40,446 nucleotides of DNA from Discostella pseudostelligera (lineage: Eukaryota > Bacillariophyta > Thalassiosirophyceae > Thalassiosirales > Thalassiosiraceae): positions 1-40,446 of the forward strand of contig JALLBK010000022.1 of the NCBI GenBank assembly GCA_036940085.1, written 5' to 3'. Of this stretch, positions 10,176 to 21,639 are shown one piece after another. Within the stretch, counting starts at the first letter, position 1. The number at the start of each line of letters is the position of its first letter. The notes beneath the pieces were generated by a model that was not told the origin of the DNA, did not search any database, and saw only the letters and a program-made list of their open reading frames with translations. Position numbers and translations under genes: made by a program.

Positions 10176-12480
10176 CTATGAAGGAGCGATAGGTTCAATG
10201 ATCGTTGCCAAAATACCATGATCCGAAGGAAATTTCAACGTTGGAAACGCCATATCTTCAATGTACTTCTTCTCTCCGGTGTTGTCCTTCCATGTCCTTA
10301 CAACCTTGAACTCTTTCTTTCCAAACAAAATGAAGTCTTTCGGGTTTACGTCGCCATTGGCACGTTTGTCCGACTTCGCACATGCCTTGTTGAGCTGTGT
10401 TTGCAGATACGTCCGAGAGTTGAAGGTAGTGTAGTTCGAAGGATTCGGCACATCTCCCCAGCACGATGTCAGATCATACGACACATAATGTTTTCCCCAC
10501 TCAAGAACATCCTGCGTCTTTCCAGGCTTGCCATTCTCGTAGGTGTTGGCGTCGAGACCAAATATAAGTTTATGTACGCTGAGTGCAGTGTCCGACTTCA
10601 TGGCCTTGACTATCGCGCTAAGGACCGGTTTCGTTGCTAGACCATTCGTGTCTCCATGGAATGAAGTAATCAAGAACGGAACCCCGTCATGATTTGTTGC
10701 AGTGATTGCTAGAATATCTCCCTTGGCAATTGGTACGTCCACACCCTCCTCGAACGAGCTCTCAACAAGTGTCGTTACTTCCGAACTTGGACCCGACGGG
10801 AACATATCTCTCTTCAAAAAGATCACTGAATTCTGATCTCGTACCGCATCCATTTCACTTGGACTTACAATCCAATACTTCTTCCCCAATGCTCGTTTCT
10901 TAGCCTGATCAATAAACGACCCCGACACTTCCTGAAGCGTGATGATATCAGATTCGCCGTACACAGTTTCAAGTATATCCAAAGTGTGTGGAACTTTCTG
11001 TTTATTGAGATTCTCGACCATTGTTTTCTTAAGAGATTGCCAAACTTCCGGTTCGGATACTGTGTTCATCATGTGTACGAGAATTGCATCAAAGATGGCC
11101 CCACACATGGTTTGCAATGGCAATGATACACTCTCCTCCTCGGGCGTGATGTCAGGGTATTTTGCCTTTTTAATGGGCTGAAGCAGTTTGTACGGTGGGT
11201 CAGTGATGGTGCCATCCTTCATTTGGATGGTAAGAGGTGTATCGAACATGAATCTCTCCCATGCTTCCCACCATAGGTCGAGATTGCTCAAGTCTCCGTC
11301 ATACCTTTGGGGAAAAATTCAATCATGAAATTGAGTTGAATCGCAACGCATTGATCTATTGCAATTACGCAGTCGAAACAACGTACATGTTGATAACAGT
11401 AGGTCGGCAAACCGGCTCATCTGAGCCCACAACATTGATGGTGTTGGTAATGCGATCTGGAGTTGCCAATGACATAATGTAAGAGTCGACAAACAAAGGA
11501 ACATTTTGAAACGACAAAATTTAGGATGCAAAATCTCACCTGGCATCGAAGCTAATCGTTTGCTGCCCAGCAGAGGATCCTACACATCAGAGAGGACAAT
11601 AAGTGATGAATATCAAGTTGTTCTCGAACAAAATTATCATGAGCAAGCACTTCTTCTCAACACTCCCTACCTTCATAAATCCCGAAACAATCTTTCTATC
11701 CCTAAAATCATTCTCCCAATACGATCGCACCGACTCCCATCCAACATCCAATATTCGTTTTTCTAACTGATCAAACATATCTTGGGTAAATACCTGCGAT
11801 ACCGATACATCTCTATCACCGGGACGTTCCAGAAATTCTTCAACATTCGACATGATCTTTTCATAATTTTCATTCTCGTCGTAGGTGATCCAATATTCGA
11901 ATGGATTGTTATTAATGGCGGCTATATTCCAGGAGGCGATTTGGAGATGGCGTTGGGAGGATGCCATGGCTAACATGCCGTTGCGTGCAGAATTGGCGAG
12001 ACTTTGTTCGGGTGAGTTTGCTCTGTTGTCGTTGCCACTTTCGAGGTATTGACCTGCGCCACCTTTGTGTGTCGAGAATGAAACAAATGCTGAGTCAGTA
12101 ATGTGTCATGCGTTGATAGATGATTAGGGAGTGTTAATCAGAGCACACGCACCCGAATGATACAAAAAGGCCGCATAGAGCGCCGTGGCCATGACAATGA
12201 GAAATGCCTTGTTGCGGTACGACGATGGCAACGGATTCCCCCCACCGCCACCGCGATGGAAGTAGGGATTGAGATTACGACGATCGTAGCTTCCGGCCAT
12301 GATGCTCTCCTCCTCCTGCTGCATTCGCTGCAATGATCGTGATAATGGTGAGGGTATTGCAGGACGTACCATGGAGAGCGGCACTTCCACCTTTGTTATG
12401 GTGGTGGTGGTGGTGTCGGTTGCTTTTGCTTTTTTGACTGTTGGTGTTGGGTGGATTGATACCGTTGCACTTCCCGCCAT
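10176..12480 (-). CDS. membrane-anchored endonuclease/exonuclease/phosphatase (EEP) family protein, five exons
   Basis: Exons 12480-12153, 12089-11671, 11579-11540, 11456-11387 and 11304-10176 join in frame, about 661 residues. EEP-fold motifs: IASWNIAAINNNPF (strand 1 with Asn), TLQEVSG (metal-binding Glu), SFHGDTNG, FGLDANTY (Asp/Asn pair) and FPSDHGIL (C-terminal Asp-His). This fold covers Mg-dependent nucleases, phosphoinositide phosphatases and deadenylases; the substrate is not evident. One hydrophobic segment, AFLIVMATALYAAFLYHS, ends exon 1 ahead of the catalytic domain and suggests a single-pass anchor. The start is uncertain: in-frame ATGs at 12480, 12372 and 12300 all precede the anchor, and TTCCCGCC motifs overlap the most upstream one. 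Exon junctions such as MP|DRITNTINVV and INM|YDGDLSN read as continuous conserved-looking sequence. Confidence 0.82.
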
Positions 12481-12587
12481 GTTTCGCAATTTTTGGCGGG
12501 AGAGACTTCCCGCCATCCAACCTGTGCCTCCGGCCGCCGCCTCCGCCGATGCACCATGAACATTCATTGACCATAATAGTTGTTGCC

Positions 12588-13043
12588 ATGTCCGCCGCTA
12601 CCACTCCTCCTCTGCATGTATTACGAGGCATCTTGCGCCTCATTAAATCGTCATCTACTGTCAAAACATCAACTCACGACGGAGCAGCAACCACTACTAC
12701 TACTGCTGCCGTCGCCAGCCAATCATCGTCGGCGTCGGCATCGACATCGGTAACAGGAACAGGATTGTCGTCACAATCTCCGCCATCCTCTTCAACATCA
12801 TCATCCTCTCTCTATGCACACGTTCTATCCCAATATCGTCAATCGAAATTTCTTCTCCCACCTCAGTCCACACAACAACGACAAATTGCCTACGATTACT
12901 ACATTCTTAAACAAGATTTGGTGGAACGGGCACGGTTGCATAAATTAGATATGGGTGCGGATGAAAAATTAAGTCCAAGAGAATTGGCACGACGAAGTGC
13001 GGCACGTGCAGGATTGCAATTGCCTGAGGAAGTTGGACAATGA
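12588..13043 (+). CDS. FMC1: FMC1-like mitochondrial ATP synthase assembly factor
   Basis: A single exon of 151 residues. The N-terminus, LHVLRGILRLIKSS, has the LYR-like start of the FMC1/C7orf55 family. After a Ser/Thr-rich insert (about residues 25-75), the C-terminal half (SQYRQSKFLL, then LVERARLHKLDMG, LSPRELARRSAARAGLQLPEE) matches the layout of FMC1, which ends with a GxxLSPxExAxxxGLxLP-type segment. FMC1 helps assemble F1 of the ATP synthase in mitochondria. ATG at 12588 is the first start fitting the family; the frame is open further upstream but that part overlaps the divergent promoter. It lies about 100 bases from the EEP gene start. Similarity is moderate, so the assignment is probable rather than certain. 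Confidence 0.65.
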   Translation: MSAATTPPLHVLRGILRLIKSSSTVKTSTHDGAATTTTTAAVASQSSSASASTSVTGTGLSSQSPPSSSTSSSSLYAHVLSQYRQSKFLLPPQSTQQRQIAYDYYILKQDLVERARLHKLDMGADEKLSPRELARRSAARAGLQLPEEVGQ

Positions 13044-13289
13044 TGTGTAGGTAGTAGAAGGGATAGAGCGAGGGAGCAGTCGGGCGTCGTCATCTTCGAA
13101 TGGTAGATGTAAGCATTCGGCTGGGCGAGTTGATTATTTGATTAATATTCACAATAGAGTCGGCCCAAACACTAGAGAGAACACACAATACAATTCAATA
13201 ACCCGAGCTAATTTCATGAACTAGCGGTATGTTATTATTGGTCTACCCCTTGCGACTCATGCATGTACTGATGAACACCATTCTAGTAC

Positions 13290-14823
13290 TTAAGCTCGCC
13301 CCGACAAGGGTTTCAGTTCCCAATTGGCACCCGTACCTGCCTTGTGCATGTACGAAAAGGTTGAAAATAGATTCTGCCATATCCAGGGGTAATATGCATA
13401 ATTCACGTTGTGTTTCTTGCAGATCTCACGGACCTTCGGTGCAATGTACGGATACCAAGCGCTGCTCATACGAGGGAAGAGGTGATGCTCCACCTGAAAG
13501 TTGAGTCCACCGGTAAGATAGCCCGAGATGGCACCTCCATATGTCGAGGATGTTTCCACTTGGGACTTGAACCAACAGATGGATTCACCCGTCTTTTTGT
13601 ACGATGCGGTAGGATCACGATCGGAATGGATAAAGTTGTGCGAGAGCGAAAAGAGTAGACTCAGTGTGAGACTTTCACTGATGCCCATAAGCATGATGAT
13701 ACCAAAGGTAGCCCAACTCAATCCATTGTTAGCGAATGGGGAGTAAATGTTCAAGAACATGTACACGACCCTCAACGCAATGGCATACTTCCTCCGCTTG
13801 ACAATGTAGTCATTCTCCATTTGAATACCCACATACTGTGCACCGCGTTGGCGTAGATCCATTACCTGAGGATTGACTACCGTCGAAAGCCAGTAGAAGC
13901 CGAGCATGAAAATAAAGTACACTCCCTGAAACTTGTGCCACCACTTTCTTTTGGGATGCCCAATGGGATAGTCATTGAATGCAAACATCGGCTCTGAGCT
14001 GAAACTATCCGGATCCTTCTCCGAGTGATTTGTGTACGCATGATGAGTCCAATGCTGTGCCATCCAATTCCATTTGTTCGAACCAATAAGATCAGTGCCA
14101 AATCCCAAGAGATCGTTGACCCACGGACGTTTGGATGCAGCACCGTGATTGGCATCATGCTGGACATTTAATCCAATGAACGCCTGCGCCACGCCAAATA
14201 CCACCGCAATGCAAACACCACTCTCATACCAAGTTGCATAGTTGAAAAATGTTGTGGATGTAGCGAATGTGTATTGCATGAAGAAAAAGAAAGCAATATA
14301 GAGGAAGGCACGGAAGAAATACCCGGGCGTTCCAAACTCGCGTCCTCGACGAACTATCTTAAACACTTCTGCTTTAATCTCGCGTTCGAAAGGAGTATCA
14401 AACTTGTATCTGAAGTGAATTGGTAGAGAAAGTGGACAATAGCACATAGGCATTAGGGACAACGTAGTCAACAAACAATAACCACCAATAGCGCACTCTG
14501 CACAACCACACTCACTCTGGCTCATAGTCCACCACTTTTCCAACAGCCTTCATCTTCTCCAAATGCTTACTAGTATGGTACGGATGTATCATTTTGTATT
14601 GGATAGTAACATCATTCCCACCAAAGAACTTAATCACCTCTCCACCCGGATGGATAAAGTCGGCAATGTCGTATATGATTCCGTCGATTGCCAATTCGGT
14701 GCCGCTGAGACGTTTGATGGACCGGAGGGGTGGGTGTGTTGCCTCATCATACTCGTCGGCAGCAGAATTGCTCGAATTGATCAAGCGATTACGGAGGATG
14801 TTGGTGCTGGCGTTGGGCGGCAT
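13290..14823 (-). CDS. front-end (delta-5-type) fatty acid desaturase with cytochrome b5 domain, two exons
   Basis: Exons 14823-14516 and 14409-13290 encode 475 residues; the join reads ...DYEPE-YKFDTPFER. The N-terminal cytochrome b5 domain carries HPGG (FIHPGGEVIKFFGG). Three histidine boxes follow: QHDANHG (HxxxH), HWTHHAY (HxxHH) and QVEHHLFP, whose first His is replaced by Gln as in all front-end desaturases. The sequence follows the known diatom delta-5 desaturase of Phaeodactylum almost throughout, including KMIHPYHT, KRPWVND and VEHHLFPRMSSAWYPYIAP, so delta-5 activity (eicosatetraenoate to EPA) is the best call. Acts in the ER membrane with b5 electron transfer. Several membrane helices are visible between the boxes. 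Divergent from a TLC-domain gene across a promoter with three CCACGTGG boxes. Confidence 0.95.
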
Positions 14824-15508
14824 GGTTTTAAGGAACAAATGGCGAAGAAAAGGAAGAGATAGGGGTGATAATGATTACGATATCTACAGATGATCACGAT
14901 TGATGATCATCGCCACCGATCGATCGGGTTGTAGTTGGTGCCGTCGGCGTCGTGGTGATAGATATGTTGGCTGGATTTGGAGCTGTGGTGCTTAGTTGTG
15001 ATTGGGCGGCGGGGAAGCGGCCGTCGTCGGCAGTTCAGACTACATATTTATTCCTATTTATGTAGAAAACAACCACGTGGCCTCGGGGGCAGGACAAACG
15101 ATACGTCGACCCCTGCTCCTGATAATCTGTCTCGGAGAGTTGCCATTGTGCCACGTGGAGGATCTGGTAGCGGCGGGGATGCCACGTGGAATGGTGAGCA
15201 CCTCCTCTCGCGCGCGGACGAGACGAGAGACGAGACAGCACGGAGACGATGACGTTGCCGCCGCCGCCGCCGTTGCATGGCAATGGCATTCTGCAGATAA
15301 TAATATTTGACGATGACGATGACGACCGTAGTAGTATGCTCGAAACTACTCCTACTGCCATAGTTACTCATCATCATGCCGTATCCGTGATTGTATTCAG
15401 TGGGTGACGGTGGGCGACATCTTTTCTTGGTCTGCGAACTATCAATACATCTACATCTATCTCTGAAATATCTAATCGTTATCGACCCCAACCTCTGCCT
15501 CTGGAATC
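14824..15508. promoter_or_regulatory. divergent promoter of desaturase and TLC gene with three CCACGTGG boxes
   Basis: About 685 bases. Three identical 8-base palindromes CCACGTGG (extended G-box/E-box) occur at 15073-15080, 15151-15158 and 15182-15189, on an otherwise gene-free stretch. CACGTG cores are bound by bHLH and bZIP factors in eukaryotes. The region also has a GCCGCC run at about 15255-15272 and a GACGATGAC repeat at about 15310-15327. No coding sequence is supported here. Confidence 0.7.
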
Positions 15509-16605
15509 ATGTCTGACAACGCTAAGGGCAACAAGGAACAAATTCCACCCATCCTACAACCGTGGATCTCCCTCTACCGCTCCACACCCAAATTCAACAT
15601 TCCCGGAACTAGTGTAGACATTTCCTTCTCCCTTCACTGTGCTGCTATATTTTCCATCTTGCGCATTGCTGCGCGCTATGCACTCTATTGGTTGGGTTGG
15701 ACCGTCGGCTGCGACACCAACTATACAGCGGCATGCCTCGTCTCAATTTTTCATAGCTCGTTGCTATTGCCCGGGCTAGCTGCGGTTCTTTTATCGCAGA
15801 AATTCGTCCCATCAGGTCAAATGCTAACATCTCCGATTTGGTATCAAGATGCAACAAATTCTTTGATGGGGTTTTGCACCGGATACATGATATATGATTC
15901 TGTCATGGGATACATAATAGAAACGTGGCAACCTGGAATTGGACCCGTGTTGTCGGGAGATGATTGGATGTTTCTTGGACATCACATATTAACAACCCTG
16001 TACATGGTCTCGGCACGATGGCAAAAGGCAGGACACATGAGTGCCATGGTATTAATGTTCAATGGGGAATTTTCTGCTCCGATCATGAATGTGCATTTTA
16101 TTCTTGAGAAGGCAATGCAGCAAGATTGCTGCAAGGATATTGCGTGGCTGTCTGCATTATTTGCTATCAACGAACACATCTTTTCAGCTGTCTATCTGAT
16201 CTGTCGGGTGGTGGTGTCTCCCTTTGTTATATCGTATGTGACATATGATTTACTATTCACAAGGAGTGGAAGGCGAAATGTGCCACTGTGGCTGTCAATT
16301 AGTTGGATGCCGATGTGTTGGGTGAGCTATCATGTCACTTATTGTGTTCTTGATATAGTATTCAGTTCGATGTTGACTTTATCCAATGACTCTCGTCAAT
16401 CGTCAACTACATTATTATCTCGTTTACTTCAGGGAGGTAAGCAGAATTTGGTGTTTTACGCGTGTAATTATATTTGATATTTTTATGCATTAAAATCGTT
16501 GATTTTGTTTCTTCATCAGTTCAATTCGGCTCAATCCCATGGATAATGACGTGCTTTGAAACTTTGGGGAAAGAGCTTGTTTTTGGTGCTCGTGGGGAGT
16601 TGTAA
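15509..16605 (+). CDS. TLC-domain multi-pass membrane protein, two exons
   Basis: Exons 15509-16436 and 16520-16605 (donor GTAAGC, acceptor TTCATCAG) give 337 residues ending VQFGSIPWIMTCFETLGKE...; without splicing the frame would end in unrelated sequence. Six to seven hydrophobic segments are visible. The TLC (TRAM-LAG1-CLN8) family features are GDDWMFLGHHILTTLYM, with the conserved adjacent histidines, and GEFSAPIMNVHFIL further on. TLC proteins include ceramide synthases and several lipid-handling or lipid-sensing membrane proteins; the ceramide-synthase Lag1 motif with its HxxxDD is not seen here, so this is a general TLC protein. Sharing a promoter with a fatty acid desaturase fits a role in lipid metabolism, but that is inference. 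Confidence 0.82.
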
Positions 16606-16924
16606 ATGATGCACCTGATTAGGTGGCATGAAGGATGAAGAATTACTGGTGCCACATATTCATTTCTGTGATGTACGCTATTTGACAATCTCATGGACGT
16701 CTGCTGATGGTCGGTAACCGCAGCTCTTTTAATTTTCAGCTAGATACACATTATGAATCTACGATAGGATGCACAACCGCCTTCATATATTGAACTTCTT
16801 GTTAAAGCAAAACCCAACCTCATGCAGCGCTTTCATAGGGTGACTATTTTCGGCAGTCTTCTTCGCCAATCGACATCATGGACAATTTGACTGTACATAT
16901 AGTTGTGTAGACTTGTCTTTGCAC
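16606..16924. other. convergent 3' region, no gene seen
   Basis: About 320 bases between the 3' ends of the TLC gene and an unrecognised minus-strand gene. An extra 3' exon of the minus-strand gene would be possible here (acceptor GTACAG near 16888) if its last intron were real, but the simpler stop at 16925 is preferred. Confidence 0.4.
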
Positions 16925-18114
16925 TCACGCTGTTTTGGTTGTCTCAACAGGTTTTGCAGCAGCTCCACGACCACCAAGAAGTGCTTCGATAGGATTTCCA
17001 CACCATTCCATGAACCCAACAGATGAATCACCTTTCTTATCGGGATACACTGCTTTTTTCCACGACAACGTTTTTTCATCCCATTCCTCTGTGAGATAGC
17101 TCAAGATGATCTGCCTCTTCTCCTCTGTATCGTAGGGAGGGAGGAAGTTGGGTGGAAAGAATTGATTGGGCCAGGTGCGATCAGTGAATAGCCATAGGCC
17201 GGACCTGTTGTCCACTGCAGTTGCGTTCAATGGACGCGGTCCATTGATCTTCCACTTTTTCAACACTGCCTCGCACATGGCAAAATATGCATCTTTGTGC
17301 TATAGAATATCATTGCGTTATCAGAATTATATGATAAGTGATCACACGTGATTAGTACAAGCAATCAAATGACTCACCTTCTCGGAACGGAACTCAGCTT
17401 TCCGAACAATTGTAGAATGGAAGGCACCGGGGCAGAATCGACTGGGGTTGTAAAAGTGCTTGAAGAGCTGGTTGTGAATAAAGCGAAGCTGCCAGTTGGG
17501 AGGCAATTCTGCTGTCATATCCACAAAGTCAGGTCCATAGGGCATGTCAAATCGTATTTCAAGCTCAGGTGGACTGTCGCCATTGGCGACTACCTGAGTA
17601 GGAAGGACCTCAATTTGTGGAATTAAGATTTTTCCAGACTTCAATACTCTATCGTGGATTGAAGTTTTGCATCAGAACCAAAAATCGTAAATATATTGTT
17701 GTATCACGTAATGCAATAGGAACTCACTCGATTATTTCCTTCTCGCTGATGCCTCCCCACTCAGGATTGTATGTTCCAATACGCATAATCTCGACATGCG
17801 CCGAATCCTTCGCGGGTAGCTTGTACGATTTCGGAGGTCCAGGTTCACCACCACCTACGAGCCACCCATCGTCATTCGTTGATGCCAGGAATTCATAGTT
17901 ACGATCGATGATATCATTGAAATCAAATGCAATTTGATGAGTGACGGACTCTGGATGGCCTTTGTCCGATTTTCGTGCCAACGACAGGCCTAGGAAGACC
18001 AAGCCGTCCACCTTGGATTGTTCTGGTTTCAGCACAGGAGGCTGCGAATGGATTAGATCATGATCATGAATACATTATTCTCTTCACCATTATTTCCATG
18101 TCGGCACTCACCAT
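16925..18114 (-). CDS. unrecognised protein, four coding exons
   Basis: Exons 18114-18112, 18041-17728, 17648-17378 and 17299-16925 join in phase into about 320 residues. The first coding exon would contain only the ATG, which is followed at once by GTGAGT. I do not recognise the family. Visible features: LVFLGLSLARKSDKGHPE near the N-terminus, a Gly/Pro stretch GGGEPGPPKSYKLP, MRIGTYNPEWG, PELEIRFDMPYGPDFVDM, CPGAFHSTIVRKAEFRSEK with an H-x-T-like FHSTI, and W-rich SGLWLFTDRTWPNQFFPPNFLPPY. No signal peptide or membrane helix is visible. FHSTIV resembles one half of a 2H-phosphoesterase motif, but a second HxT/S is not evident, so no function is claimed. It is divergent from the sugar transporter. 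Confidence 0.75.
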
Positions 18115-18154
18115 TGTCCAAGTATTTTTGGTTGCTGGTAGATAAGTATGGGAG

Positions 18155-18184
18155 TTGGGATAGGTTGGGATAGGTTGGGATAGG
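18155..18184 (+). repeat. three exact copies of TTGGGATAGG
   Basis: A 10-base unit repeated three times without mismatch in the short region between the unrecognised gene (-) and the sugar transporter (+), followed by GCGGGCGCGC. Possibly a repeated promoter site or a simple microsatellite. Confidence 0.85.
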
Positions 18185-18251
18185 GCGGGCGCGCTCATTT
18201 GTGGAGGGAAATTCGTCAGTTACCTTCCCTTCTTCCTTTTTCTTCTCGCCG

Positions 18252-21200
18252 ATGGCTGGCCGGCGTGAGTTTGTACTATTTCCTCTGTTCGTTGCAGACG
18301 AAATGGCGGGAGGGGTCGAGCTCGAAGAATTCGGGGGACAACCCTCAAATAATTCCACTGCCCCCGTTTTTGGCCAACAAGATCCTCGAGATCTTTCCGA
18401 AAAAAACGAAACCGGAAATCCGACACCACCCGAGCCCGACGCCCCACCATCACCGTCACCACCATATTATCGAACCTCAACAATTCCTACTACCACCACC
18501 GGCGCCAACAACATCCTCCTCCACGAGCTTATGGATGAGAGAACATCGCTGCTGGCCAGCGGCACAAGCAGTAGGGACGGTGATCATGGCGCCGCCCAAA
18601 TTCGCACTGGACGCAATGGTCGATCCAGTCGCTTCGGAGGTGAGTTTGTCTATATCAGATGTTGAGTTTTGTCTCGAGCTGGATGATGTCTGCTCTTCAC
18701 AACAATTTCTTGACCTCACTCCATGATTGTATTGCTATTGAATTTTCTCCCCAGCCAATGCCGAAGCAATTGGAGTGCGACCATCGAAGACTAGCATTTC
18801 CAATATCCCTCACGCGTTGGAAGGATGGCATCGACGCACCCTTAGTGGTGAGTAGATGAAGAAGCAGATGAGATACCGTCGATCAAACGCATCGATCATG
18901 AACGCTCTAACCTTTTCTTTCTTGTTTTATTTCATGGTAAAAACAGCTCAAGTAGCTTCTGTCAATGATGAGTATCCGCGGCACAGGAGGATCACGACCG
19001 CTGGTGGAGAAACTGGTCATGTCCGCTCGAGATCTTTTATGCAAGCCCCCGACGGATCCATTTCTGCAATGAGTAAGTATCATATTTGTCTCGTGCTGAT
19101 GACTTTTCTTTTCTTGTCTTTGATTTATCCCCTAAGCCCTTAGTCTTCTAAACCTCGTATTTCGTATTTCTTTCGATTAATCGTCAATCGTCAGCTCCGG
19201 TGGAAATGGGCCGTCATGAACTTTACGAAGAGCTTCCTTTCCTCGCTGTACCTGGACTTCAAAAGAAGGAGCACAGCCTTTCAGTTGCATTTTCAAGCTA
19301 TGCAGCTGCATTGGATACGATAGAAACTGATGAATATCTGACGTCTACTACCGGTAAAGGATTGAATCCTGAAGAAAAGGAGCAACGATTGAGTCGAATG
19401 AGTCTGTTGCTATTAGACGAGCTGGAGGCAGATGCGACAACAGTGACTACTCCGCTGATCTTTGCTGTCCTTATAGCATCGCTGCTCATGTTTAATGGTG
19501 AGTGCAGAACGTGAGTGTGCCAGACCTATTTCATGCATGTCCGCTTACAAAGGCGCTCCTTCTCTTTTCGTCCACAGCTGGGTACAACATCAGCGTAATG
19601 AATGCTCCTGAACAGTTCGTCTTCCCAGGGCATAGTACTGAAGAATGGAGTATGGCAGTCGCTGCATTTTGTATCGGAGGACCGTTCGGGGCCGTTTTAG
19701 CTGGGAAATGGGCCGATCAACGCGGAAGAAGGGGTGCATTGTTGTTGACTACATGGTTGTTCATTGCCGGTGGAGTGCTCCAATCAATGGCGCCTTCATT
19801 ACTCGTCGTCATGATGGCACGTACCGTGGTTGGTCTTTCGTCCGGTGCTTCAACGGTTTTGGTCCCAATTTATCTGGGGGAGCGTAAGTTGAAAGTTGTC
19901 TTTCACTCAATATCCGACCTACGCGCTGTGTGTAAGTGGTCTATCTGATTTTTTCTCCTCTCACATTCAACAGTGGCTCCTCCAAATCTACGTGGAGTAA
20001 TTGGCACTATGACTCAATTTGCTTTGGTTCTGGGAATTCTGTTTGCAGATATTGTTGGGTTTCAGTTTGCCAATGAAACTCAGTGGCGATGGATGTTCTC
20101 GTTGACTTCCGTCATGGCCTTGTTCCAGCTGCTATTGACTCCGTTTCTGTTAGAGAGTCCTCGTTGGCTTTTAGGGAAGAATGCAAATTCAATCAAAGCA
20201 CGGTTTATTATTAAGAAGCTGCGTGGGTTCCGATACGACGAAGAGGTGGAGACTGAAGTTGGCCACTATGTAAGTTTCACCTATTCACATATCATACTGT
20301 GCGTTATCCTCATGCTGACTAATCAACGTGTTTTTACCCGACAATAGCTGGGAGCATCAAAAGTCCAGTCGATAGACGCGGATAAAGTCGACCATGATAA
20401 GAGTGCGCAGAATACAATGGCTGAAATGTTTGCCGATAAGAAGGTTAGATTGTTGGTTGTGTCGACTCTCGTCCTGCAAGTCGCAAATCAATTCAGTGGG
20501 TGAGTACCATGTTATCTTTATTACTTTGCTTTACGACGCTGAACTTCGCAACTTATTATTCTTCGTTACATCGATCGTTTGATAAGGATCAATGCAGTAT
20601 TCTACTACTCCGGTCTATTCTTTGATTCAGTCATCGACAACCCCCTTGTTGGTACAACTCTCATTGGAGCTATCAACGTCCTTGCGACATATGCTGCACT
20701 TCTCCTCATGGACCGATGTGGACGTCGGACTCTCATCATGTGGTCATCTGCTGGGATGTTTCTATCATGTGTCGTTATCGTCCTGGCGTTGCTCGGTTAT
20801 TTTGGTAAAATGGTAGCATTAGGAGCTGTCGCATCATACGTTACATTCTTCGAAATTGGGCTTGGTCCGATTCCGGTAAGTTAATTCATTGTGCAAGTTA
20901 CATTGTTAGAATACGAACAATGATCTGACCATTTACTCTACTTGTCAATTCAGTGGCTTATTGTAGCCGAAATGTTTGATGCGAAGTATATTTCTGTTGC
21001 AATGAGTGTTTCTTCACAGCTTAACTGGACATGCAACTTCTTCGTCGGACTGCTATTCCCTAAGATCAATGAGATGCTTGGTCCATACAGCTTCTGTCCA
21101 TTTGCTGGTGTGTTGCTCCTAACGTTCCTATACGCTTGGATATGGCTGCCTGAAACTGCAGGAACGACTCCAGCGGAGCTACAGGCGGAGCTGGTCAGGA

Positions 21201-21337
21201 AGAATGCCGGGGTAACATACCACAACATGGACATTGAAGGGATGGCAGCTTCAGCTCCGCCATCGCAGGAAGAATGGGCGGACGCTCTTGCCTATTTGGA
21301 AGACGAGGAAGGTGGTGTTGGTTATGGTCGTAGTTGA
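18252..21337 (+). CDS. SLC2/GLUT-like sugar transporter (MFS), nine exons
   Basis: Exons 18252-18639, 18755-18847, 18947-19072, 19195-19497, 19578-19883, 19974-20269, 20348-20499, 20587-20875 and 20954-21337 join in frame into about 778 residues. Sugar-porter motifs: [11 protein letters not shown] in helix 1 (GLUT-like), [10 protein letters not shown] (loop 2-3), [35 protein letters not shown] (helix 7), DRCGRRTL (loop 8-9), [14 protein letters not shown] (helix 10) and WLPETAGTT after helix 12. Twelve helices are consistent with the hydrophobic pattern. Compared with about 500 residues for GLUTs, it has an extra about 300-residue soluble N-terminal part, Pro/Ser-rich then polar, encoded by exons 1-4. 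The start may instead be the ATG at 18303. Hexose transport is inferred from family membership; membrane location is not determined. Confidence 0.9.
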
Positions 21338-21639
21338 TGATGAAGCTATTTCAGTGTGACAAATAGAGTGAATGTCGTAGAATGCTCATGTTGTAAAGCG
21401 AACTTTATCCGTTACCTCCGACTTCTTTTAACCGATCCGAAATAACAAATTTGCTCTGCATTGATTTAATAAACCCGAAAGTCGCGATGAAACAGTGCCA
21501 CGATCAGTATCTACTACTCCAATGGTAAGTTCAGTAGAATTGAGTTTAGAATGCGTATTGTCGGGTGCATTGTATATCTGCGTTTCAAGCCATAACTGCT
21601 AATCAATCGAAAACCCAAGTTGTGCATACCATAAGTGGA
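21338..21639. other. convergent 3' region, no gene seen
   Basis: About 300 bases between the 3' ends of the sugar transporter and the GNAT gene. No RNA gene, repeat or open frame worth reporting. Confidence 0.4.

Noticed and set aside
16800..16924. An extra 3' exon for the unrecognised gene after a GTGAGT at the end of its last exon
   Set aside because: The continuation is short and featureless, and the in-frame TGA at 16925 gives a complete protein.
18252..18302. A tiny intron (GTGAGT to TTGCAG) near the start of the sugar transporter
   Set aside because: Only about 30 bases long, below any plausible intron size; both flanks are open in one frame without splicing.
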